20,834 nucleotides of DNA from Euprymna scolopes (GCA_024364805.1 CM044500.1:54929818-54950651), one strand, 5' to 3'; numbered from the stretch's first letter, positions 1 through 9,845 are shown. Numbers and translations: made by a program. The notes: a model not told the origin generated them from the letters alone.

Positions 1-193
1 TGTGATTTAAAAGATTTGTTACCTAGAAGTAACAACAACAATGCAATTATCACTAACCCGACAGCTTTGTAAAATATGAACAGTTTTTAATACCGCATCA
101 ATTTGAGCTACAAAAATGATGTCTGTACAAACCTTCTCAATGTGTGACATTGTCAATGAAAGTGAATAAATTCAATTCATTGCATCTTTTTTC
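1..193. other. Probable SMC4 intron, nothing recognised
   Basis: This AT-rich stretch precedes the first transposon. I looked for the SMC4 exon that should come before the one at 2171 and did not find it, so the stretch is most likely intronic. Confidence 0.5.
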
Positions 194-195
194 TA

Positions 196-1090
196 CAGGG
201 CGAAACGATAAAATTGTCGCCCTAAAGAAAACAACACTATAGCTTTATTTTAAAACTTTTATTGAAAAAATCAATTTAGATAACTTGATTATGTAGTAGA
301 GCTGATATCTATTCAATGTAGCCACCTTCAGCCTCAGTTACTGCCCTGATATGGAGCCGTAACTGGGAGTATTCATTTTCCACAAGCGCCAGTGGGTGTT
401 CAGCAGATGGCGGCGATCAGGCTAGCTTTGATGTTGTGGGAGGTCATGTTGGTGATGTTCTCGATGTATAGCCAAACGAAGTAGTTAAGCGGGTTCAGGT
501 CGGGAGAGGAGGGAGACTAGTGAGGGAAGGGTACAAAGTCATATCACTCCTTCTGAAACCAAGCCTGGATCTGTTTGGACTTGTGGGCTGGCACCGAATC
601 TTGCTGCTACACCCAGGGTCTGCCAACAACTACCTGATTGCACTAGAGGATCACCACACTGTTCAGCACATCCATGTACATTTTGGTGTTGACTTTCAAA
701 CTGAATTCGAAGATGTGAGGTGGCATGATGTGGTTCTCACTTGAAACCACACCAAAGATTATAACTTTGGCCGGAAACTTTGTTCATTCTGGGCATGTCC
801 CTATTATTTATGACAATCCAGCGATGTATTTTTAGGGTGCTGGCAATGGTCCTGTTGTCATAACTTGGATCGGAAGAGAGTATGAGTTTTACAGCGGCGC
901 ATCCCCGATCTCGCTCGGTGAACATTGTGTCACTTTCAGACATGATGGAAAGCTCCCATCACTCTTGGGATTTGTACATAACTGGCCAACTAGTAGATGG
1001 TCTGCAGCAAAAAAAGAAAACTGGTTTTCATCAAACGGAAATGGAATCATGTCATCTTTTCTAGGGTGACAATCTTATCGTTCCACCCTG
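196..1090 (-). mobile_element. Internally deleted maT-like (DD37D) mariner transposon
   Basis: The element is bounded by imperfect terminal inverted repeats of about 36 bp. The left end reads CAGGGCGAAACGATAAAATT and the reverse complement of the right end reads CAGGGTGGAACGATAAGATT. TA dinucleotides flank both ends (194-195 and 1091-1092), as expected for Tc1/mariner target duplications. The body encodes a decayed transposase on the minus strand, and AATAAA-type signals follow its stop on that strand. At about 895 bp it is shorter than an intact element of about 1.2-1.3 kb because the middle of the gene is missing. It sits antisense in an SMC4 intron. Confidence 0.85.
309..943 (-). pseudogene. 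Decayed mariner/maT-like transposase
   Basis: The protein cut and rejoined transposon DNA in the nucleus when intact. The N-terminus (MSESDTMFTERDRG, then SSDPSYDNRTIASTLKIH) resembles the helix-turn-helix start of mariner-like transposases. About 130 residues are then missing, and homology resumes with FPAKVIIFGVVSS and HIMPPHIFEFSLKVN. Further on are QQDSVPAH, with the second catalytic Asp, and SPSSPDLNPLNYF. Counting from that Asp, 37 residues separate it from the third catalytic position, which is Asn here where DD37D relatives have Asp. The frame ends with RAVTEAEGGYIE and a stop. Several in-frame stops and at least two frameshifts mark it as dead. Family placement is from remembered motif similarity. 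Confidence 0.8.
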
Positions 1091-1092
1091 TA

Positions 1093-2170
1093 TTTGTTAT
1101 TTTCTTGTATTCTTCTTTAAGTAAAAAAACTGAATCCAGCAAATGATTTGTATATTACTTTATTCTTGTTACTTTTTGGTAGCGATAACAACTTACAGAT
1201 GATGTTATATATATATTTTCAGTTAGATTTTGTTCATAGGAGTGAATCCTTACTGTACTTATATTAATGGTCGTAATAACAAGTAGAGCTATATATATAT
1301 ATATATATTTATTTTGTGCTTTTTTATACAAACAGTAGCTACACATTTGCTGGAGAAATCAGCCATTTTTTTGTTTGTATGAAAGTGACAATGAAAACTA
1401 TCCTCCCTTTTTTTCATATTCAATCAGTAAAAAAACAAAACTGACTTCTCCTTCATATATTTTCATTACATTTTTTTTTTTGTTTTTGTTTCACATACAA
1501 ATGTTACCCAGTATTATTTTGTTGATATATAAAAGTTTGACCAGTACAATTTGAGATGATGAATTTGGAATTTTACCAATGTGATGATTTATTCTTCTTA
1601 TGTGTGACATCTATATTATCATAAATAGAAATGTCTTGTAGAATACTTTAATTGCCATGTAGACATAAAAAGATTTCTTTATTTGTATTTTTGGTTGAAA
1701 ACATTTTATTACACTTCTGACAGACATTTCATCCATATTAAATCACACTTTTTATAAGTAAAAACACATATGTCTAATCAACCCCTTCAAGGTTATTATG
1801 CAAAAAAAAAATTTTTATTTTAAAGTATCATTACTATTCTTTTACAAAAGAAAAAACGTTGATCAAAGCAATTCTCCAAATTCTCATATCAAAAGCCACT
1901 AATTTAATATTGGAAAAAAAAATCTATCCTGAAATTTTGTATTTATTCAATATTCTAATTAATTCTTGACTTCAATTTCCTATCAGTAAAGAAAAAAACA
2001 TGTTTTGAAAAAAAAAATTCTGTATGTATGTGTGTTAAATAACTTACTGACTGGATGGTTTTCTAACGAATGATAAAAAATATTTTTTTGTATAGTTTTA
2101 AAGGTTGAAAACTTCAAAGACTATATAATATTATTTTATTTTTTTTTTTTTTTTTTTTTTTTTTGCCTAG
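1093..2170 (+). other. SMC4 intron, AT-rich, no other element recognised
   Basis: This is low-complexity AT-rich sequence with a short TA microsatellite near 1290-1308. It ends in a run of 26 T (2139-2164) directly before the acceptor sequence GCCTAG of the SMC4 exon. Confidence 0.7.
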
Positions 2171-2354
2171 TGTGCGACCACCAAAAAAATCTTGGAAAAA
2201 TATCTCTAATCTCTCTGGTGGTGAGAAGACACTTAGTTCCCTGGCGCTTGTCTTTGCTTTGCATCATTTCAAGCCAACCCCACTTTACGTAATGGATGAA
2301 ATTGACGCAGCTCTTGACTTTAAAAACGTTTCCATTGTTGCTAATTACATCAAG
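2171..2354 (+). CDS. SMC4: SMC4 penultimate coding exon (ABC signature and Walker B)
   Basis: SMC4 is the SMC ATPase partner of SMC2 in condensin, which compacts mitotic chromosomes. This exon starts after an AG acceptor at 2169-2170 and ends at a GTATGT donor at 2355. The first base completes a split Ser codon, and 61 full codons follow. It contains [20 protein letters not shown], where LSGGEK is the ABC signature motif. It also contains [14 protein letters not shown], which is Walker B with the catalytic Glu and the D-loop. The wording matches animal SMC4 closely and differs from SMC2 (LSGGQ and LDEVDAALDL there). The exon joins in phase 0 to the exon at 4365, and the joined length matches the human protein as I remember it. 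Earlier exons lie left of the window. Confidence 0.95.
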
Positions 2355-3078
2355 GTATGTAACTTTTATCGACATTCTTCAATCATTAAACACAACAATG
2401 GTTGCCTTATGATACAACCATGGAAAAAATTGCTTATACTTAAATTCACCCCCAAAAGGCATGTTGTCGCAAGGAGATTAGGGGCCCAGATTTATAAGAG
2501 GCATCTTAAGTGAAAAGTTGAACAGTAAGATGTTTGTTCACATTACATTTACATTTTTGCATGTTTGTAGTGTTTGTAAATGGTCTGACAAAAGAAGCTA
2601 TTAATGTAGAAAATTTTTCGGCACCTGAGGATCTGTATAGTAAAGGGTGGAATTTTGCTGCTCTTTGGATTGGTCAGAAAGTGCGGTAAGTTTGTCGGAG
2701 CACATTTCATGGATTTGCTTGTAAAACGCCTGCAACTAAGTTTCTTTCTCTTCACATATCCAACAAAAAAAGATATGCTTCTTTTATAAAAAATTTTTCT
2801 GTATTACAAATCAAACTTTTTATAACAAACACAGGCAAGAACTACGAATAAAATTAGAAAAAAGTCCAACATCAATAGCATTTCAGGAATGTAATAATAA
2901 ACATCAACTTATATTGAAAACAAAAATGAGGGGGCAAATAATAAAATGATCCTTTTAGAAACGAACATGCTTGTTTCAGCAAGTTTCATCAGATGTCCTA
3001 ATGTTTTGGAAGGCCAAGAAAGGCTCAAGGCAAATATACAAATTATTTGATAAAAATATAAATTTATTAAATTATTTG

Positions 3079-3704
3079 GTTCTTGTCCAGAGTTCCCCAC
3101 CTATATTAAAAAAAAACAAAAAATGTGATGTACATTACACATGACAATACAAAAAATATCTTATTCCAAAAATTGCATAAATTGATCAAGTAGTTTTATT
3201 TTTTTCTAAAAATTATTTTTAAACAATTAATGGAATTCAACATAAAAATATGAATTGTGGAGTTATCTCCCTTTGTATTTTTTTGAGATTTTGGTACTTG
3301 TACAGTTTAATCAAAACATTAAAAAATGAAAATAGCGAAAGAAAAAAAAGTTTAAATCGTATGTATCCGTTATGGAATGAAGTTCTGCGAAAAAAAATTT
3401 CACTTAATTTCATTAAGCAGTGGGTGTTTTTTTTTTTTTTTAATTTTTTTTTTTACAGCGAAAAAACAATTTATGATACTGAGCAAAAGGTTCGATTTTT
3501 AGGAAGAAAAGCTAGTATTAAAGATGGGGAGGGAGTGTCGGCGCTTTAAACTGAGTTATCTCCCCGTGGCGTTTCTAAAAATCCAAACAAAAATTTTAAA
3601 AATTCAAAGATGTCTACCTTCAATGTGCTGTCATAAAAACGTGTTTTTCCGCTGTAAAAAAAATAACAAAAAACTACTCGATCAAAACGGATACATACAA
3701 TATA

Positions 3705-3746
<42 letters not shown>

Positions 3747-3940
3747 CTCAGTTTTTAATGTCTTGATTAAACTATGCAAGTACTGAGATTTTATTTACTT
3801 ATAAAATTGGATTTTTTAATTTAGGAATAAAACTATTTGATAAATTTACTTGATTTTTTTTGGAATATGATATTTTAGTTTCATCACGGATATGTACATA
3901 ATACAGAAAATTAAGTTATTTAGATTTTTTTTGACACTGT
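3079..3940. mobile_element. Foldback MITE, family 1, copy A (interrupted)
   Basis: The left arm begins TTCTTGTCCAGAGTTCCCC and runs through AATTGATCAAGTAGTTTTAT (about 3180-3200). The right arm (about 3822-3940) carries the inverse, including TTTACTTGATTTTTTTTGGA and a TGTACATAATACAG stretch. The reverse complement of the right end of copy C (16239-16598) matches the left arm of this copy. The centre holds GAGTTATCTCCC and was split by the insertion at 3293-3784. The exact right edge is unclear. No coding capacity is visible. Confidence 0.7.
3293..3784. mobile_element. Long-armed foldback element nested in copy A
   Basis: The left end GTACTTGTACAGTTTAATCA pairs with the right end, whose reverse complement is GTACTTGCATAGTTTAATCA. 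Inverted similarity continues inward through TATGTATCCGTT and TTTACAGCGAAAAAACA, giving arms of well over 150 bp with indels. The sequence GAGATTTT (with a preceding T, 9 bp) occurs at 3285-3292 and again at 3785-3792, as a target-site duplication. An 8-9 bp duplication with very long inverted arms fits a non-autonomous hAT or Mutator-type element. A run of 33 T (3714-3746) interrupts the right arm. Nothing in it looks coding. Confidence 0.8.
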
Positions 3941-4310
3941 TCTCATTTTAGATGTTCTTCCTATAACGTTTCAGCTTTTTTGTGTGTCTTGTAAAACTTT
4001 CAATGCTGTATGAAGTTGATATAAAGATTCAAGAAGTGCACCTAAGTCAGAGGTTACATCATCTGAAAAGTTTGTAAGAATAACATCCAAAATGAAATTT
4101 TTTTTTCATATTTTTTTATCTATTTACTATATTTTTTTAATTTTGAATTTAATTTTTACAAAAAAAAAAAAATTTTTATAAAAAGTTAGACGCTAATTTT
4201 AGATATTTCTAATTACAATCTTTTCTAAATCTTTAATAAAATTGTATTTTTGTTTTTGTATTGAATTCTGAATTGAATTTTTGTTATTTCAATTTTATAA
4301 GATTTTCCTG

Positions 4311-4363
<53 letters not shown>

Positions 4364-4364
4364 G

Positions 4365-4526
4365 GAAAGAACAAGAAATGCCCAGTTCATAATTATTTCT
4401 CTTCGAAATAACATGTTTGAATTGGCTGACCGTCTTGTTGGCATTTACAAGACTGACAATTGTACCAAATCAGTGACTATCAACCCTTTTAAGATTGGTC
4501 AACCACTACAAGAAATCAATGCTTAA
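4365..4526 (+). CDS. SMC4: SMC4 terminal coding exon and stop
   Basis: The exon begins directly after ACAG at 4361-4364 and runs 53 codons to TAA at 4524-4526. It contains RNAQFIIISLRNNMFELADR, the conserved segment after the D-loop that includes the switch region of the ATPase head. This is followed by LVGIYKTDNCTKSV, which animal SMC4 proteins share. The tail INPFKIGQPLQEINA is a variable C-terminus of normal length. Joined to the previous exon it reads NYIK/ERTRNAQF, matching the length of human YIYEQTKNAQF. Nothing suggests pseudogenisation: splice sites, frame and motifs are intact. Confidence 0.95.
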   Translation, partial: ERTRNAQFIIISLRNNMFELADRLVGIYKTDNCTKSVTINPFKIGQPLQEINA

Positions 4527-4760
4527 ATAGACTCATCAACTTCCAAACAGACTTCGTGTTTTGACAGATATTCATTAATATGTAAAATGATAGAAGTTCT
4601 GCAGTAAATATTAGCTGACTTATATTCAGTTATGCTATCATGGGAAAACGGCTTCACTCTATTTTAATAAGCAAATATTTGAAGTAGATAATCCAAATAG
4701 CACTCCACATTTTCTTATTACATGATAATGTTACAGATGCCACAATTTTGCCTGTCTATA
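4527..4760 (+). other. SMC4: SMC4 proximal 3' untranslated region
   Basis: This is AT-rich sequence after the SMC4 stop. It holds no canonical AATAAA before the transposon remnant that starts at 4761, so the transcript may run into that remnant. Confidence 0.5.
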
Positions 4761-4946
4761 CAGGGTGTCTCAAATAAAAATGTACTCCCACTTCAAATGA
4801 CAATAAAACCTTTATGAACATAGAATATTTGAATACAGAAGACAAATGTAATTAAAGAATCATGTTTACAAATGTTCAAATTGATGACCATTATTATGCA
4901 GACAATACTGATAACAGTGTGAGTATGTTTGTTGAGACACCGTGTG
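4761..4946 (-). mobile_element. Tc1-type MITE or 3' remnant keeping the transposase C-terminus
   Basis: CAGGGTGTCTCAAATAAAAA follows a TATA at 4757-4760, and a near-inverse TGAGACACCGTGTG lies near 4933-4946, so both ends of a small element may be present. On the minus strand the interior encodes YCLHNNGHQFEHL followed by a stop (4866-4868). This resembles the NGGHxEHL C-terminus of many Tc1/IS630-type transposases. The same sequence that looks like the right terminus could also be read as coding (THTVSQQTYSHC), so the right border is uncertain. Confidence 0.5.
4773..4807 (+). promoter_or_regulatory. Candidate poly(A) signals for SMC4
   Basis: AATAAA occurs at 4773-4778 and again at 4802-4807, about 250-280 bases after the SMC4 stop. 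They are the first canonical hexamers in sense orientation, and both lie inside the transposon remnant. Use by SMC4 is inference. Confidence 0.4.
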
Positions 4947-5705
4947 TGTTAATTTATTGTAGCATGCTTGGGTTCTTTGTGCTTTATCCAAACGTGAAAA
5001 TAGTGAGCGTTTTGGTCTAATGGCAAGGCAGGCAAAAATGCTGACAAATTTGAAATTTTGTTTTATCAAAATGCACTGGTATTCTCAGTGTATTATTGTT
5101 GGAACGTTCAGCCTAAAAAAAATCAATTATTTAACAATAATTAAGTTTTGAAAAAATATTTTTCATGCTTGTCTGTATCTGAATCTTTTTTTTTTTTACA
5201 CTTCAGCATTTGTTAGGTGGTAAATTTCTGTGGATGCTAAAAGTTATATAAACAATTCTTTTTCGTTAGTTTTAATCAATTAGTTTTAACAGGGAGTGGG
5301 TGTAAATTATTTTTTTCAATTAAAAAAATTTAATTTTTTTATATAAAATTTGTTAATTTTTTTTTATATAAATAAATGAATAAACCTTTTTGTACAAATG
5401 CTCAAATTGACTGACAAAAAAAAACTTCTGAAATTCTGAAACTGTTGATTATTTTTCTTGACAAAATACTCTTTCTCTGTCTTTGGTGTTTTCAAATCTG
5501 CCGAAAGAAAATTCTGTTTGTCTGTGACCATGAATCTTTTTCTACTTCAGTCTTTTTCATTTCCACTCTTAACCTTTGACCTGGCACTATGAAATCCCAT
5601 TCCAATCTGAATGCTTATATAGAAATCTTGAAACTTTTATGTTTATATGATAATGCCATGTTCCATTACGGGAGCGTTACCAAATTATAACACAAATATT
5701 ATATA
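4947..5705. other. Intergenic, nothing recognised
   Basis: This is AT-rich sequence with T and A runs. I saw no exon, no convincing repeat boundary and no RNA gene. Confidence 0.5.
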
Positions 5706-5941
5706 CAGTAGAACCCTGGGATACGGCATTAATCCGTAAGGTGAAATCGCCATATGGCGGGGCCTAAGCAAAATTTTATACAGTACAGTACTATGCATGT
5801 TAAAAATTAATAACAAAATACAGTACAGTATACAATACACATGTATATAATCAAATAACATCATAAATTTAAAAAAATATATATAAACGAAAAATATTCC
5901 TATGGAAAAACATAATACAGTAACATTATGATACAGTAACA

Positions 5942-6122
5942 TTATACAGCTTTAATGGCTTCCTTACTCTTGATAATCATTCCAATTGTCTGATTACGGC
6001 CATACTCCTTAGCAAGGCTAATGATACATGTGCCTTCTTCGAATTTTTATTATTTCTAGCTTCATTTCCATAGTAATCTTCTTGCTTTTCCATTTACCAT
6101 CACTAGCAACTTTGGGACTCAT
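5942..6122 (-). pseudogene. Fragment of pogo/Tigger-type transposase, N-terminal HTH
   Basis: The frame opens with MSPKVASDGKWKSKKITMEM and continues KLEIIK. After one frameshift it reads EEGTCIISLAKEYGRNQT and then IGMIIKSKEAIKAV before a stop. This is the layout of the CENP-B/pogo N-terminal helix-turn-helix (basic stretch, LEIIK, SLAKEYG, then the recognition helix). About 60 residues remain of a protein that is usually 400-600 residues long. It has no catalytic domain, so it cannot act as a transposase. The family call rests on motif resemblance. Confidence 0.7.
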
Positions 6123-6346
6123 GGCTAACAAATTAACGCTTGATATAAGCACTAAAAAGCACAAGGTATATACAATATCGTAAGCACTCCCACAAGATAA
6201 ACACGATGCAATGTGCTGCTGATTTTTCACTTAGCTGTAAACAATGGATAGCGTCTCAGATCTCTCCCAGGCATTGTGGGGGGATTTCGGCCAATACTGT
6301 ATTGGCATCTTAGTGATGCCGATCAATAGCAAACCAGCATCTTAGT

Positions 6347-6440
6347 GACGTCACAGTGATGCATATAGTGACATATGAGATGGTGAGGCGATTGACGTCA
6401 CAGTGATGCATATAGTGACATATGAGATGGTGAGGCGATT
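6347..6440. repeat. Two perfect 47-bp tandem units
   Basis: The unit beginning GACGTCACAGTGATGCATAT occurs at 6347-6393 and 6394-6440 without a difference, inside the pogo-like element. A perfect copy implies a recent duplication. Confidence 0.95.
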
Positions 6441-6615
6441 GACTCGCACAGTCATATGCATGCACACCAACTACCAAGTTTAAATTTTGGAATTTTTTGG
6501 CCACACTATAAGGCAGGGCAAATACTGTAATCAGGGTCCGGAAAAACATCATATTCCACATCATAAGCTGAAAAAAAAACGTATCCTAGGGCCACCGTAT
6601 CCTGGAATTCTTCTG

Positions 6616-7759
6616 TAATTAAATTTAAGTAATTTACATTTCTTGTTTTAAAACAACCAATTTGGGTATTGCATATCAGATGATATATATATATATATAT
6701 ATATATCTTTTTTATGCATAAAATGTCCCAAATTTTGTGTTTTTTAATAAATAAAAAATATTTCATTTCAATATTTTAAAAAATAAAACGATTTTCACCA
6801 GTAAAAACTTAAATAACTTATAGTTTTGCACTTGAGCCAACATTAACCCATGATGAGGTTAAGCCGTCTTCGACAAATGCAAACTACACAACCACAACTT
6901 TTTGTAGCGGCCAAGATCATTGTGGGCAGTCTGTCCCAGTCATGAACATCATAGATCTGTGAACGAGAGCTACAATGTTTGACATCAACTTAGATAGAAT
7001 GTAACTACATCTTCAGCTAGTCCTAGGTGTCTTCGTCAACCATTGAGTGATTCTGAAGTTATTGTTTCATGGATTAACTTTCTTGAGTTGCGACACAAAG
7101 AATTACCGAGCTAACAAAGAGTTGTTTTAAGGGAGATGATCTTACATTGTGTCTTGATTTGTGTATTGGAGACAAAATGGTGCCAGCAGAATTCAGCTGA
7201 GGCAGTAAAGATCAAACAGTTCCAACATTATATTTTTGCACACTGAATAATCGCCAGGTCAAAAGTTACTTATTAATTCTCTTACATTCATTTGTCTTTC
7301 CTTTCATGTTTGGAGATTTAAAACTTTTTTCATATTCTCACCAGGAGTTTGTTGCAAATTTACATTTATATGATATTTGGTGGAGAGGGAAGGTGTATAG
7401 ACTTGCTTAAAAAGGAGTAATTTCTCTGATGCTAATGTTCAGATAATAATAATGATAACAATTTAAAATATTGCGAAAGATTAACATCTCTCTTGAGAAA
7501 AAATTCCGTACACTTTTTAGAACCGACAATTGTACCTTTTTAGATTTTCCTGATTTAAAGTAAGTCAACCTCTTCAAATTTCCTAATTTCCAAAGAAAAT
7601 AAATAATTCATAAAGATTTGTCATCAAATTGTAAATCCATTATCTTTGAACCATTTTTGTTGGCATATCTGAAACTGATTTGTAGCAATTTTTTTCTGAC
7701 TAAAAATTACTTTCTTTAAAACTTCATTTGATTATCAAATTATTCCATTGTACAAATAG
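6616..7759. other. Intergenic, one TA microsatellite
   Basis: A (TA)n run lies at about 6681-6706. The segment 6840-7250 is less AT-rich than its flanks and may be an old repeat, but I could match it to nothing and saw no exon. Confidence 0.5.
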
Positions 7760-8156
7760 GTTTTGACCAGAATTTCCTTTATATTAAAAATAAAAGAAAA
7801 ATCTGTATGACAGAAACAAAATATTATCTATTAAAAATTATGTAAATTAATCAAGTAGTTTTATTTTTATTAAAAAAAAAATAACTTTAAAGTAAAATTA
7901 AGTTTTTCCAATGCCTTTTCTTCTCATGTAAAAAATTTTGCAAGTTTTTAATTATTTGAAGTTATCTCCTTTCAGATTGTTTTCAAGATGGCATCATTGC
8001 TTGTAATTTAGCCATAATTGTTTTTTTTAACAAAACTACTTGATCAATTTATATGATTTTTGGTCTCTGATATTGTCTTTCTGTCACAGGTACATACATC
8101 TTACAGATTTTTCTTTAGTTTTGTTTTTTTAATATAGGTGGAATTCTGGACAAGCA
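7760..8156. mobile_element. Foldback MITE, family 1, copy B
   Basis: The left arm reads TTTTGACCAGAATTTCC and then TTAATCAAGTAGTTTTATTT. The right arm carries AAAACTACTTGATCAATTTA and ends GGAATTCTGGACAAGCAC, the inverse of the left. The right end matches copy C (GGTAATTCTGGACACGCAC). The centre contains AAGTTATCTCC at 7959-7969. It is non-coding, and no target duplication is evident. Confidence 0.75.
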
Positions 8157-8859
8157 CTTAGTTCTTTTCTATTTGTTTCCAAATTTGCAAAACTTTTTTT
8201 TTTTTTTAACTTCAGTCAAATCTTGAAAACCTGTTTTTCTGGAAGCAACCTACATTTGATATTTCTGAGCAAAGCAGAAGAAATATTTCTTAGCAAAATC
8301 TACTTTTTTTTTTTTAATTTAGTACCATTATTAATATTATTACTTTTGTAGCCCGAAGTCTTTTGTCCATGCATTGTCAAGCAACATTTATATTCACATA
8401 TGAAATTGCAATTATGATTGTTAAAATGGATGAAATTTGACGATATGAAAAATAGATTGGAGGTGGAAGGACCTGAACGCTCAACATTTCGCCCGATTTA
8501 TGCAGGCTTTTTCAAAAGGATGGTCAATATTTTTCAATTGCAATTATACAAATAAAAACATTTTCATTCATTTTTTCTTACAAATTTCACATCAATTTTA
8601 TTTAAAAAAATTTAGGAGTATATTATTACTTTTCTAAATTAAAAAAAAATTTTCTGTACCAAAACCCTCCATCCAAATACAGTTATTTTATTCAATGTCT
8701 CTGTATTTGCTTTATTTGTTAAATAATAAAACAGTTTTTAAAAAAATCTTGATATTGCATTGTTAATTTGATGTTGAAATGTCCAACATCTGGTATGAAA
8801 GGTAACTTCAATTCCTTCTTTTTTCAAGATGAGCCGAAGCAATAGAAACCAGTTTATTT
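8157..8859. other. Intergenic with one short repeat-like motif
   Basis: This is mostly AT-rich and featureless. At 8475-8520 the minus strand reads AAAAGCCTGCATAAATCGGG followed by CGAAATGTTGAGCG. The layout resembles the CCTGAAGAAG/GAAACGT motif of the elements at 8860, 10807, 13110 and 14300, but it may be an unrelated repeat relic. Confidence 0.35.
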
Positions 8860-8975
8860 ATATTCTACTGTTTTCATTTTGAGTTTTATTTTCGCGTTTT
8901 GCTTAATGTAACCTCCAACCTTCTTCAGGTGTATCTTGTCGAATAGAGAAATTAGAGTTCATATCTTATCAAAAT
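8860..8975 (-). mobile_element. Fragment of foldback family 2 (CCTGAAGAAG family)
   Basis: On the minus strand this reads GACAAGATACACCTGAAGAA, then GAGGTTACATTAAGC and AAAACGCGAAAATAAAACTC. It aligns with the right arm of the copy at 13110-13445 (CACACCTGAAGAAGATCTGA, GAGGTTACATTGACTGAAAC). Only this arm is recognisable. Confidence 0.6.
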
Positions 8976-9450
8976 AAGTGTTAATGAGGTGAACATTATG
9001 AGAGCATTAAAAAATGATGAAACAAACAAATTATAAAAGTTTTAGATAACAAAATTATTAACCAAAATTTGTAACTGATAAATCTGCATATAAAACTCAA
9101 ACTGTCTGTGTGTTCACTTATCGAGTGAAAGGTTAGAGAATCTGCATAAAATCTAAAAGTGTATTTTTATGTAAAATTTCCTGAGAGACTATGAAAGTAT
9201 TCCTGAATCTCTTAGTTCACCCCTCAAGACAAAGAAACAAAGAAAATAATATGGTGCTCGAGCATAGTGAAAAAGTACATAATTGTGATTCTCACTCAAT
9301 CTCAAGCAACGCCAAGTCTTCCTGCTAGTATAAAAATAAAGTTGAAAATATTTTACTTTTTAGTATAAAATGTATTTACATTCTATGAAATTTGGATGTT
9401 GCAAAAAAAAAATTCAAATGAAGAAAACAAACCATTAAATTTCCACCTGG
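8976..9450. other. Intergenic, nothing recognised
   Basis: AT-rich sequence in which I see no open frame, RNA gene or repeat edge that I can support. Confidence 0.5.
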
Positions 9451-9845
9451 GCACTTGTTTACATTGATGATCCAACGCATTTCTGGTGAAAACATTATTA
9501 CACGTGTCATAATGATATTAGTATAAATTGTAAAAATTTACAAAAATGATCCAGTAGAAATAATTACAAGTAAAAATAGAATTTATCGAATTATTGTATG
9601 CTTTAATGTACAAGAGTTGTGTGACTAATTCAGCATGACAAACAAGAGAGATAACTCTTGACTTTGACAAATGAAGGATCTTTTTAAAGCAACACATTTC
9701 AGAACATTTGTGGACATCTAGCACATCTGGACCATTTTTCCTAATTTTTGGAATTTATACTAATTTCGCTATGACACATAAGTACGTAATAATGTTTTCA
9801 CCTGAAATGTGTGAGTTTAAAAGATCACCAATGTAAACAAGCACT
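9451..9845. mobile_element. Foldback MITE with arms of about 110 bp
   Basis: The left arm starts GCACTTGTTTACATTGATGA. The right arm, reverse complemented, starts GTGCTTGTTTACATTGGTGA. Both then share GGTGAAAACATTATTAC and TTAGTATAAATT. The centre contains GAGAGATAACTC at 9646-9657. It is non-coding, and I see no clear target-site duplication, so its superfamily is unknown. Confidence 0.75.

Larger units (their letters stand above)
2355..4364 (+). other. Last SMC4 intron, repeat-filled
   Basis: This is a 2.0-kb intron with a GTATGT donor and an ACAG acceptor. Its first 720 bases show no recognisable element. The rest holds the nested foldback elements at 3079-3940. It ends in a T tract of about 42 bases (4319-4360) that abuts the ACAG. 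Confidence 0.9.
5706..6615 (-). mobile_element. Tigger/pogo-like deletion derivative
   Basis: The left end CAGTAGAACCCTGGGATACG matches the reverse complement of the right end, CAGAAGAATTCCAGGATACG. TA flanks both ends (5704-5705 and 6616-6617). The minus strand carries the start of a pogo-type transposase (5942-6122), but the catalytic DDE part is absent. The element also holds a perfect 47-bp tandem duplication and several TACAGTA motifs that echo the terminus. At 910 bp it is well under the 2.5-3 kb of intact Tigger elements. Confidence 0.75.

Noticed and set aside
3250-3779. Three open frames rich in Phe or Lys
   Set aside because: They run through the arms and homopolymer T tract of a foldback element, so their residues reflect composition only.
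6840-7250. Possible coding remnant (a plus frame with LRQMQTTQPQLFVAAK)
   Set aside because: The frame is short, soon stops, and no family could be recognised with confidence.
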